Position numbers and translations under genes: made by a program
Shown here: positions 8,735 to 16,874 of the stretch, one piece after another
Position numbering within the stretch: the first letter of the stretch is position 1
Layout of the letters: each line of letters starts with the position of its first letter
The notes under the pieces: model-generated
Seen by the model: only the letters and a program-made list of their open reading frames with translations
What the model was told of the DNA's origin: nothing
Database searches by the model: none
Origin: Bradyrhizobium sp. LTSP885
GTDB lineage: Bacteria; Pseudomonadota; Alphaproteobacteria; Rhizobiales; Xanthobacteraceae
Assembly: GCF_000938305.1 (NCBI RefSeq)
Contig: NZ_JYMT01000040.1
Span: 1-64,000, forward strand
DNA: 64,000 bases
Direction of reading: 5' to 3'

Positions 8735-9985
8735 ATGCTGCAATTACAATCGGCGTTCGGCGTGGTGGCGCTCCTGGTGATCGCCTGGGCGTTAGGTGAG
8801 AATCGCCGCGCGGTGTCGCTGCGGCAGGCCGCGATCGGGCTGGCCGCAACCGTCGTCACCGCGCTGGTGCTGATCAAGGTGCCGCTGGTGAGCACAGCCT
8901 TCGGCGCGATCAACGACGCCGTCGGCACCATTGCCGCCGCGACGCGCGCCGGCACCGCCTTCGTGTTCGGCTATGTCGGCGGTGGGCCGCCGCCGTTCGA
9001 TCCGAAGGCGCCGGGTGCGGATTTCATCCTCGCCTTCCAGGCGCTGCCGATTGTACTCGTCATGAGCGTGCTGACGACGCTGCTATTCTATTGGCGCGTG
9101 CTGCCACCGGCGGTGCGCGGGATGGCGTGGCTTTTGGAACGCACGCTCGGCGTCGGCGGCGCGGTCGGGCTCTCGACCGCGGCCAACATCTTCCTCGGCA
9201 TGGTGGAAGCGCCGCTGTTCATCCGCCCCTATCTGCCGCAGCTCACGCGCAGTGAATTGTTTCTGGTGATGACAGGCGGCATGGCCGGTATCGCCGGCAC
9301 CGTGCTGGTGCTCTACGCCACGCTTCTTGCACCGCTGATATCAAATGCGGCCGCGCATTTCGTCATCGCCTCGGTGCTCGGCGCGCCGGCCGCGATCCTG
9401 ATCAGCCTGATCATGGTGCCGGAGACGGCCGAGCGGCGCACCGGCGGATCGCTCGAGGACCCAGACGTTCAGGTGTCCTCGACCATGGATGCGATCGTCA
9501 AGGGCACCGCGGCCGGCGTCGAGCTCCTGATCAACATCATCGCGATGCTGCTGGTGCTGGTCGCGCTGGTCTATCTCGTCAACGCTATCATCGGCCTGCT
9601 GCCGGAGATCGGCGGCGCAAAAATCTCGCTGCAGCGGCTGCTCGGTTATGTGATGGCGCCGGTGTGCTGGCTGATGGGCCTGCCATGGTCGCAGGCGGTC
9701 ACGGCGGGAAGCCTGATGGGCACCAAGACCGTGCTGAATGAGCTGATCGCCTATGTCGATCTGTCGAAGCTCGGCACCGATGCGCTCGATCCGCGCTCGC
9801 GGTTGATCATGCTCTACGCGATGTGCGGATTTGCCAACTTCGCCAGCCTCGGCATCATGATCGGCGGCCTCGGCATTATGGCGCCCGAGCGGCGCGAGGA
9901 GATCAACGCGCTCGGGCTGAAGTCGATCGTCTCAGGCACGCTGACGACGTGCCTGATGGGCGCGATCGTGGGGGTTTTGACTTAG
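8735..9985 (+). CDS. Concentrative nucleoside transporter (NupC/CNT family)
   Basis: This 416-residue membrane protein imports nucleosides by cation symport. Family motifs are FLGMVEAPLFIRPYLPQLTRSELF near residues 168-191, followed by MTGGMAGIAGTVL, and the C-terminal core GTKTVLNELIAY and YAMCGFANFASLGIMIGGLG. Between them are the usual gate helices. The start at 8735 (MLQLQSAFG) is taken because translation upstream looks non-membrane; a GTG one codon earlier is possible. It may feed the purine salvage enzymes encoded elsewhere in the window. A half REP repeat and transposase remnant follow the stop. Confidence 0.9.
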   Translation: MLQLQSAFGVVALLVIAWALGENRRAVSLRQAAIGLAATVVTALVLIKVPLVSTAFGAINDAVGTIAAATRAGTAFVFGYVGGGPPPFDPKAPGADFILAFQALPIVLVMSVLTTLLFYWRVLPPAVRGMAWLLERTLGVGGAVGLSTAANIFLGMVEAPLFIRPYLPQLTRSELFLVMTGGMAGIAGTVLVLYATLLAPLISNAAAHFVIASVLGAPAAILISLIMVPETAERRTGGSLEDPDVQVSSTMDAIVKGTAAGVELLINIIAMLLVLVALVYLVNAIIGLLPEIGGAKISLQRLLGYVMAPVCWLMGLPWSQAVTAGSLMGTKTVLNELIAYVDLSKLGTDALDPRSRLIMLYAMCGFANFASLGIMIGGLGIMAPERREEINALGLKSIVSGTLTTCLMGAIVGVLT

Positions 9986-9989
9986 GTCG

Positions 9990-10299
9990 TCATTGCGAGG
10001 GCGATCACCCATCTGATCCTCACCAGCAAGAAGGGCATGAGCGCGCGCCAACTTGGCCGCTATGTGGACTTTGGTTCGGTCAAGACAGCTTGGCTGATGG
10101 CTCCCAGCGCCAATATGCCGTCGGCGCAGTGCACACGAATTCGATTGAAGGTTTCTGGAGCATCTTCAAGCGCGGGATCATCGGCAAATTCCACAACGTG
10201 AGTAAGAAATACCTGCATCTTTACGTTGCGGAGTTCCAATTCCGGTACAATAATCGCTTCAACGACGACATTTTCGGAACGGCGATTGAGGGGTGCTAG
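9990..10299 (+). pseudogene. IS1595/ISXO2-type transposase remnant
   Basis: Two pieces of a DDE transposase lie in different frames. The first, from about 10010, reads LILTSKKGMSARQLGRYV and then SVKTAWLMA, the central region of ISXO2-like transposases. The second, 10103-10299, reads VHTNSIEGFWSIFKRGIIG, then FHNVSKKYLHLYVAEFQFRY and NNRFNDDIFGTAIEGC before a stop, the C-terminal end with the catalytic glutamate. The N-terminus and most of the catalytic core are deleted, so it is inactive. The left edge abuts a half REP arm (GTCATTGCGAG at 9989-9999). No terminal inverted repeats were found. Confidence 0.85.
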
Positions 10300-10374
10300 C
10301 ATCGTCCGTTCCTCCAAATATTGCGCAAAAACGGTCCCGCAATCACAGACAGACCGGCAGCCGAAAATAAAACG

Positions 10375-11094
10375 ATGGCCGCTACAAATTTATCAAAGAG
10401 AGTAAGGATGATCTGGGGTCTTTCGCTCCATAGCTGGGAAGACTTGATGCGCGTAGCGCTCCTTATTGTCGGAGTGTCGGGATTAATCGCAGGACTGGCC
10501 ACATGGTTCGTCGTAAAATTGCAAAGGGCTGAAATTGCGCAATCCACAATCGAATTAGAGGAATACAAAAGCGACGCCTCTATAAAAGTTGAGGAGGCGC
10601 GAAAAGAAGGCATTGAAGCTGGGAAAGTCGCGGGCGATGCGCTAGTTCGCGCCGCAGAATTAGAAAAAGAGGCTGCTACAGCGCGACTAGAAACCGAAAA
10701 AATTAAATCGGTGGTGCAGTGGCGCACATTTTCCGCATCCCAAAATGCCGACATGGAAGTAGTGCTGTCGGCCAAACCTGGATCAATAAATCTTCGCTGG
10801 ATGGACGGTGACCCAGAGGCGATGTTTTTGGCCATACAGCTTTCGCAAGTTCTGCAAAGAGCCCGCTGGTCAGTAGCTCCCGGTGCGGTCAAACCGGCCA
10901 ATGGGATCATATTTGGATTGCTGCTCCCGCCTGAGGCGGGAGACGATGCTGAAACACTACGCAAGGCGCTTATAGCTGCAAAATTATCTTTCTCCGCTGT
11001 GCCAGCTCCCGCAGAAGGAGTCAGTTTCAATATTTCAGTTATTGCTGGGGCGCCCTTCCTATACATCGGCTCCCGAATGCCTGTAGTACCGTAG
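10375..11094 (+). CDS. Orphan membrane-anchored coiled-coil protein, AT-rich
   Basis: This 239-residue protein is not recognised. One membrane segment is visible at about residues 23-43 (MRVALLIVGVSGLIAGLATWFVV), then a charged Ala/Glu/Lys coiled coil at about 46-110, then a soluble alpha/beta domain with SSQ-rich and Gly-Pro turns ending IAGAPFLYIGSRMPV. That layout recurs in uncharacterised proteins of variable genome regions. Base composition is clearly more AT-rich than the neighbours, with codons such as AAA, AAT and TTA, and it sits directly after a transposase remnant. This suggests acquired DNA. A downstream start at 10408 (MIWGLS) is also possible. Confidence 0.7.
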   Translation: MAATNLSKRVRMIWGLSLHSWEDLMRVALLIVGVSGLIAGLATWFVVKLQRAEIAQSTIELEEYKSDASIKVEEARKEGIEAGKVAGDALVRAAELEKEAATARLETEKIKSVVQWRTFSASQNADMEVVLSAKPGSINLRWMDGDPEAMFLAIQLSQVLQRARWSVAPGAVKPANGIIFGLLLPPEAGDDAETLRKALIAAKLSFSAVPAPAEGVSFNISVIAGAPFLYIGSRMPVVP

Positions 11095-11192
11095 GTGCTC
11101 ACAATCGGTACAAAAAACGCAAAGATCAGAACGCCGCCCTGTCTCAGCCCCCGTAGGGGCTTTGGCCCACATCCGTCAAGTCCGGGTACATC

Positions 11193-11274
11193 TTCATTGC
11201 GAGGAGCGCAGCGACGAAGCAATCCATAGCGCCGCAAGTGGAGGAATGGATTGCTTCGCTTCGCTCGCAATGAC
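11193..11274. repeat. REP-like palindromic pair, GTCATTGCGAG family, copy 2
   Basis: The arms start TTCATTGCGAGGAGCGCAGC and end CTTCGCTCGCAATGAC, nearly the same as copy 1 at 7305-7386, but the 18-bp centre differs. The arms can pair into a long hairpin. It lies between the orphan gene and the convergent cupin gene. Confidence 0.8.
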
Positions 11275-11304
11275 GGCGAAGTGGCCCCAGAATGACGGCG
11301 AGAC

Positions 11305-11871
11305 CTACGCCTTCAACTCCACCGTCTTGAACTCCGCCGGCAGGATCACCTCCAGCAATTCGACGTCGTCGGAGTAATCGAGGATCATGTGCCGGATGCG
11401 CGGCGGCTGGGTCCAGGCGCTGCCTTGCTTCATCAGCGTCTCACCCTCGCCTTCCATATAGGTCTTCACCCAGCCCTTGAGCACGTAGACCATCTGGAAT
11501 TCGACGTCGTGAAAATGCAGCTTTGACACCTCTTCCGGATTGCATGGTCCCTGTAGCCGGATCACATGCGCCTGTGCCAGACCGTGCGACGCCGCTGATA
11601 TGCCGAGGTCGCGGTATTTGGCGTAGGTGCGCAGGCCGTCGGCCTTGAAATCCTCTTCGCGGTGATGGCTGATCGCGATGCGCTGCTTCGGCCGCGCCTT
11701 TGATGCGGCCTTAGGTGCCGCTTTCACTGCAGTCTTCTTGGCCGCGGAGACGCGGCCCTTGGACTTGATGGTCTTGCGCGCGGCGGATTTGGCGGTGCTC
11801 TTGAGCCCGGTCCATTTCTTCTTCACCGCGGTCTTGGCTGCTGATCTTGATGCCGTCTTTTGCTTGGCCAT
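11305..11871 (-). CDS. Cupin protein with histone H1-like N-terminus
   Basis: This 188-residue protein has two parts. Residues 1 to about 75 are rich in Lys and Ala with repeated AAK/TAKSAARK-like units, resembling histone H1 or HU tails. Residues about 80-188 form a small cupin with the metal motif LHFHDVEFQMVYVLKGWVKTYMEGEGETLMKQGSAW and a second strand PPRIRHMI. The start at 11871 (MAKQKTASR) has GGGAGG 8 bp upstream. The combination suggests a cupin held on nucleic acid or another polyanion, which is inference. It has no operon partner on its strand. Confidence 0.85.
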   Translation of the reverse strand: MAKQKTASRSAAKTAVKKKWTGLKSTAKSAARKTIKSKGRVSAAKKTAVKAAPKAASKARPKQRIAISHHREEDFKADGLRTYAKYRDLGISAASHGLAQAHVIRLQGPCNPEEVSKLHFHDVEFQMVYVLKGWVKTYMEGEGETLMKQGSAWTQPPRIRHMILDYSDDVELLEVILPAEFKTVELKA

Positions 11872-11920
11872 TATTTGCCTCCCGTTTCTTGACCGGGAAA
11901 AGCTATCACAAATCACGCAT

Positions 11921-12011
11921 CGTAGGGTGGGCAAAGGCGCGCTTGCGCCGTGCCCACCATCCAGTGTCGTGCTTGCGATGGTGAGCACGCCTGCGCTTTG
12001 CCCACCCTACG
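11921..12011. repeat. Inverted repeat (CGTAGGGTGGG type), second copy
   Basis: The left arm begins CGTAGGGTGGGCAAAGGCGC and the right arm ends GCGCTTTGCCCACCCTACG. It is related to the element at 4922-5008 in its outer ends but has a different inner arm. It lies just upstream of the cupin gene and downstream of usg. Confidence 0.75.
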
Positions 12012-12022
12012 AAGCCGATGCG

Positions 12023-12313
12023 TCAATGCAACCGGAAGACGCCGTCGACGGCGCGCAGCTCAGCGGGCTTGATCAGCTTGGAATGCGCCACCGTCACCGA
12101 GAACAGCGGGCCATCCAGTCTGTCCCGCCAGAAGGCAAGGAAGTCCTTGAGCGCCGGAAATTTCGGAAACAGGTCGTAGTTCTGCCAGACATAGGTCTGC
12201 AACAACGAGGGATGATCCGGCATCCGATAGAGGATTTGCGCCGTCGTCAGCCCGTACCCGAGCAACTGCTTCTTGAAGTCCTCCGAAGCAACCCCACCAA
12301 CCCGCGAGACCAT
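12023..12313 (-). CDS. usg: Usg family protein
   Basis: This 96-residue protein matches the Usg family of alphaproteobacteria throughout: FKKQLLGYGLTTAQILYRMP, DHPSLLQTYVWQNYDLFPKFP, and SVTVAHSKLIKPAELRAVDG. The family was named for a gene near the tryptophan operon in other species; its function is unknown. Here no trp gene is beside it. The start at 12313 is preceded by an AGGAGG-like site on the minus strand (GGAGGTTGGC). It is divergent from groESL. Confidence 0.88.
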   Translation of the reverse strand: MVSRVGGVASEDFKKQLLGYGLTTAQILYRMPDHPSLLQTYVWQNYDLFPKFPALKDFLAFWRDRLDGPLFSVTVAHSKLIKPAELRAVDGVFRLH

Positions 12314-12538
12314 GCCAACCTCCTGTGACGGAGCGCATGTGCACGTGGTGGCTGGCCTGCCGGAGCCACCCCGGCGAAAGATGCACTCACATGAGAGAAA
12401 TGTGACGCACGCGACTGCCCCATCACAAGCCTAAATGTTTAACGAGTTGTTGAAATTTCTCGCGTTAGCAGCAGCTTACCGCATGTGCTAATAGGGGGCG
12501 CGCAGCGCCTCGGTGCGCATTAAGCATGACCCTCAATG

Positions 12539-12565
12539 CTGGCAGCCGCACCATCCGAGTGCCAA
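12539..12565 (+). promoter_or_regulatory. CIRCE-like HrcA operator, upstream copy
   Basis: The arms CTGGCAGCC and GAGTGCCAA are separated by exactly 9 bp. The right arm is a full CIRCE half site; the left one has two mismatches to its inverted partner. HrcA binding here is inferred. It lies upstream of the predicted -35 element. Confidence 0.6.
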
Positions 12566-12582
12566 ATTTTCTGCTAGAAGCC

Positions 12583-12611
12583 CTTGCCCGCCGCCAAGGC
12601 TTGGCCTATCT
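12583..12611 (+). promoter_or_regulatory. RpoH-type heat-shock promoter of groESL
   Basis: CTTGCC at 12583-12588 and CCTATCT at 12605-12611 are 16 bp apart, a close match to the alphaproteobacterial sigma-32 pattern. Transcription would start near 12618, just before the better CIRCE copy, which is the usual arrangement. Confidence 0.6.
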
Positions 12612-12625
12612 CCTGCTCAGCCCAT

Positions 12626-12652
12626 CTGGCACTCGCCGGATTGGACTGCCAA
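12626..12652 (+). promoter_or_regulatory. CIRCE HrcA operator near the transcription start
   Basis: CTGGCACTC, a 9-bp spacer and GACTGCCAA form a CIRCE element with one mismatch between arms. It begins about 8 bp after the predicted start of transcription and 44 bp before the groES ribosome site region ends. Confidence 0.75.
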
Positions 12653-12696
12653 TACTCCAAAATTCAACAACAGCTGTATATGCTTAGGAGGACTGC

Positions 12697-13014
12697 ATGA
12701 AATTCCGTCCGCTTCACGACCGCGTCGTGGTCAAGCGCATCGACGCCGAAGAGAAGACCGCTGGCGGCATCATCATTCCGGACAGTGCCAAGGAAAAGCC
12801 CTCGCAGGGCGAAATCATCGCCGTCGGCCCGGGCGGCCGCGACGAAGCTGGCAAGCTGATCCCGATCGACCTCAAGGTCGGCGACCGCGTCCTGTTCGGC
12901 AAATGGTCTGGCACCGAGGTCAAGATCGACAATGAAGACCTGTTGATCATGAAGGAAAGCGACATCATGGGCGTGCTCGACGTCCCCGCAGCCGCCAAGA
13001 AGAAGGCCGCTTAA
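12697..13014 (+). CDS. groES: Co-chaperonin GroES
   Basis: This 105-residue heptameric lid of the GroEL folding chamber begins MKFRPLHDRVVVKRIDAEEK and carries the mobile loop EKTAGGIIIPDSAKEKPSQG at about 20-39, which contacts GroEL. The roof segment and DNEDLLIMKESDIMGVLD complete the family. The ribosome site AGGAGG at 12686-12691 is ideal. The gene is 86 bp upstream of groEL and the pair is preceded by CIRCE and RpoH-type signals. Rhizobia often carry several groESL operons; nothing here shows which paralogue this is. Confidence 0.98.
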   Translation: MKFRPLHDRVVVKRIDAEEKTAGGIIIPDSAKEKPSQGEIIAVGPGGRDEAGKLIPIDLKVGDRVLFGKWSGTEVKIDNEDLLIMKESDIMGVLDVPAAAKKKAA

Positions 13015-13100
13015 GTCAACGCGCACACGCTCACCCTGAGGAGCGCCTGCCGGCGCCTCTCTAGGGGTGAGAAACCAAGATCAACTCAGGGAAAACAAAC

Positions 13101-14741
<1,641 letters not shown>

Positions 14742-14772
14742 GTCCACGCCACCAGGCAACCTACCAAAATGC

Positions 14773-14801
14773 AAAACCCCGGCAGCGATGCCGGGGTTTT
14801 T
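14773..14801 (+). terminator. Rho-independent terminator of groESL
   Basis: The stem CCCCGGCA / TGCCGGGG closes a GCGA loop and is followed by TTTTT; the A-run before it gives bidirectional potential. Confidence 0.92.
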
Positions 14802-14852
14802 GTTTGGGAGGACGTAGTTGATCTCCCCCACGAACCCGCAATAACATCCTTC

Positions 14853-15241
14853 GTCATTCCGGGGCGGCGCGCAGCGCCGAGCCCGGAATCCATAACCACG
14901 ACTGCCAGGATGGCCTACTACGTCTATCTCCTTGCGAGCAGGAAACACGGCACACTCTATCTGGGTGTGACAAGTGACATCGTGCGTCGTGTCCATGAGC
15001 ATCGGACGAAAGCCGCTCCAGGCTTCACGTCACGATACGGCATCGACAAGTTGGTCTGGTTCGAAATCTACGAAATCACTGCTATCGCACGCGAGAAAGA
15101 GCTGAAGAAATGGCGGCGCGATTGGAAAATACGGTTGATCGAGGAGCAGAACCCTGGATGGGTTGATCTCTTTCCGGGGATATCCAACTGATGCTCGTGG
15201 TTATGGATTCCGGGCTCGCGCTGCGCGCGCCCCGGAATGAC
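14853..15241 (+). mobile_element. GIY-YIG gene cassette bounded by inverted REP-like arms
   Basis: The left arm is 14853-14901 and the right arm 15195-15241. As inverted copies they are identical apart from two single-base indels. Each arm is itself palindromic (GTCATTCCGGGG at the outer end, CCGGAATCCATAACCACGA at the inner end). They enclose one gene, 14910-15191, with less than 10 bp to spare on either side. No target-site duplication is visible outside. A gene-free pair of the same arms is at 40165-40266. Treating it as a mobile unit is inference. Confidence 0.65.
14910..15191 (+). CDS. GIY-YIG domain nuclease-like protein
   Basis: This 93-residue single-domain protein has YYVYLLASRKHGTLYLGVTSD at 3-23, giving the GIY-YIG-type core (VYL ... 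LYLG), then an Arg helix IVRRVHEHRTKAAPGFTSRYG and a conserved KLVWFE with a Glu after EKELKKW. The family (UPF0213/COG2827-like) contains structure-specific nucleases. No extra DNA-binding domain is present. The start at 14910 has AGGA directly in front (CCAGGATGG). The gene stands alone inside inverted palindromic arms, and the groEL terminator and the lysR gene flank the whole unit. Its role is unknown. Confidence 0.85.
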   Translation: MAYYVYLLASRKHGTLYLGVTSDIVRRVHEHRTKAAPGFTSRYGIDKLVWFEIYEITAIAREKELKKWRRDWKIRLIEEQNPGWVDLFPGISN

Positions 15242-15263
15242 AAACAGAGAAATTCTCGCCTCA

Positions 15264-16100
15264 TCAGCCGCGCGAAAGATCCTGGAAGCAGGCGCGTACC
15301 CAATCGATGGTGACGCGCGCGGCCGCGTCGCGCTTGAGGTGGTTCTGAACCAGGAGCCAGGCATCGCGCCGCTTCGGCAGCAGCGTGGCGCGCAAGCGGC
15401 GATCGGTCAGCAACTCCCCGCAACTATGTTCCGGCAGCACGCCTGCGGCGTGATGCGACTGGATCAGCGTGCGGATGACCCGGACGTTGTCGGTCACGCA
15501 ACGCGCGCGGATTTTTCTCGCGCGCAGGAACTGCGCTTCGGGAATGGCACCGAGTTCGTCCGGATACGCGCACGTCACCGGCTCGCCCTCTCCCGCTGCG
15601 ACCGGTTCGAAGAAATAGAGCCTGACGTCGGCAAGTTTCGAGATCGTGAAGTCACCCTTGTCAGGCTTGCGCAGCCGGATCGCGAGGTCAGCCTCCCAGC
15701 GCGAGAATTTGACGTTCTCGCTCGAGGTCAGGAATTGCAGCGTGACGCCGGGATGCGCGCGCAGGAAGTCGGCCGCGCGCGGCGCCAACACTTCCTCGGC
15801 GACCGCGCTGGTTGAGGCGATGCGCAACCGGCCCACCGGGCCGGGCAGGCTTTCGCCGATGCGATCGATCTCATCGGCATGGACAGCCATCGCCTGGACA
15901 TGCGCCAGCACCATCTCGCATTGCGTTGTCGGCTTGCGGATGCCGTCGGCGGCCTCGAACAGGCGCAGGCCGAGCGAACGCTCGATGCGCGCCAGCCTGC
16001 GGCCGACCGTGGTCTCGTCGATGCGCAGCCGCGCGCTGGCGCCCGCATAGGTGCCCTCGTCCCTGACCGCCGCGATGATGCGAAGATCGTCCCAGTTCAT
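15264..16100 (-). CDS. LysR family transcriptional regulator
   Basis: This 278-residue regulator has an N-terminal winged helix-turn-helix (MNWDDLRIIAAVRDEGTYAG, then ASARLRIDETTVGRRLARIE) and an effector-binding domain from about residue 87. The recognition helix differs from the common LysR pattern but keeps TTVGRRLARIE, as in a rhizobial subgroup. It is divergent from the cysteine hydrolase gene with 125 bp between starts, the usual layout when a LysR controls its neighbour. No clear T-N11-A operator could be fixed. The inducer is unknown. Confidence 0.88.
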   Translation of the reverse strand: MNWDDLRIIAAVRDEGTYAGASARLRIDETTVGRRLARIERSLGLRLFEAADGIRKPTTQCEMVLAHVQAMAVHADEIDRIGESLPGPVGRLRIASTSAVAEEVLAPRAADFLRAHPGVTLQFLTSSENVKFSRWEADLAIRLRKPDKGDFTISKLADVRLYFFEPVAAGEGEPVTCAYPDELGAIPEAQFLRARKIRARCVTDNVRVIRTLIQSHHAAGVLPEHSCGELLTDRRLRATLLPKRRDAWLLVQNHLKRDAAARVTIDWVRACFQDLSRG

Positions 16101-16225
16101 GCGGACAGGTTACAACGCGCTTTGACCGCCTGCAATAACGCAGCCAATGGTTGCGATATCCCTGCATAACGGCAGGCATCGCCGCAGCTATATCTGTCCG
16201 ACACGCTTCGGGAGAATTGAAGACC

Positions 16226-16819
16226 ATGACAACAGCCAAAACCCTGCTGCAGCTAGCCGGCGCCGACCTCACCCCGCCTCGCCTTGGTGACGCCTGCCTG
16301 GTGCTGATCGACATCCAGAACGAATATCTTGCAGGGCCGCTCGCGCTGCCCGGCGCCGAGGCGGCAGTAGCGCGCGCAACCGCGCTGCTTGCCCGCGCCC
16401 GCGAGAGTGGCGCCGCGATTTTCCACATTGCGCATCGGGGCAAGCCCGGAAGCCTGTTCGACCGCACCGCCGATCGCGGCGCGATCGTCGCACCACTCAC
16501 ACCGCGGCCGGGCGAGCCGGTGATCGAGAAGGAATTGCCGAACGCATTCGCCGGCACCGATCTGTTGGCGCAGCTTGCCGCGACCGGGCGCAAGGAGCTC
16601 GTGCTCGCCGGCTTCATGACGCATATGTGCGTCAGCTCGACCGCGCGCGCCGCGCTCGATCTCGGTTTCCGCACCACCGTCGATGCCGACAGCTGCGCCA
16701 CCCGCGACCTGCCGGACGGACACGGCGGAACGCTCTCGGCCAAAATCATTCACGACGTCGCCTTGGCCGAACTGTCGGACCGCTTCGCGATCATCGCCCG
16801 CGGTGACGCGCTCGCCTGA
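16226..16819 (+). CDS. Isochorismatase-like cysteine hydrolase
   Basis: This 197-residue alpha/beta hydrolase has the catalytic triad Asp29 (LVLIDIQNEY), Lys102 (VIEKELPNAF) and Cys135 (GFMTHMCVSST) preceded by the family's cis-peptide region. Members hydrolyse amides or imides such as nicotinamide, N-carbamoylsarcosine or isochorismate. The substrate is not evident. The start at 16226 is preceded by GGGAGA about 12 bp upstream. It is divergent from and probably controlled by the LysR gene. Confidence 0.88.
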   Translation: MTTAKTLLQLAGADLTPPRLGDACLVLIDIQNEYLAGPLALPGAEAAVARATALLARARESGAAIFHIAHRGKPGSLFDRTADRGAIVAPLTPRPGEPVIEKELPNAFAGTDLLAQLAATGRKELVLAGFMTHMCVSSTARAALDLGFRTTVDADSCATRDLPDGHGGTLSAKIIHDVALAELSDRFAIIARGDALA

Positions 16820-16874
16820 GGCTCAGGGAAAGCACCGGTCCTCCGCGACGGAACGCAGGGAATGCCGGGGTCGC

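Noticed and set aside
14845..15250. Target-site duplication around the GIY-YIG cassette
   Set aside because: The bases outside the two arms do not match each other, so no duplication can be claimed.
16101..16225. LysR binding box (T-N11-A) between lysR and the cysteine hydrolase
   Set aside because: Several weak matches exist and none is a clear palindrome, so no site was annotated.
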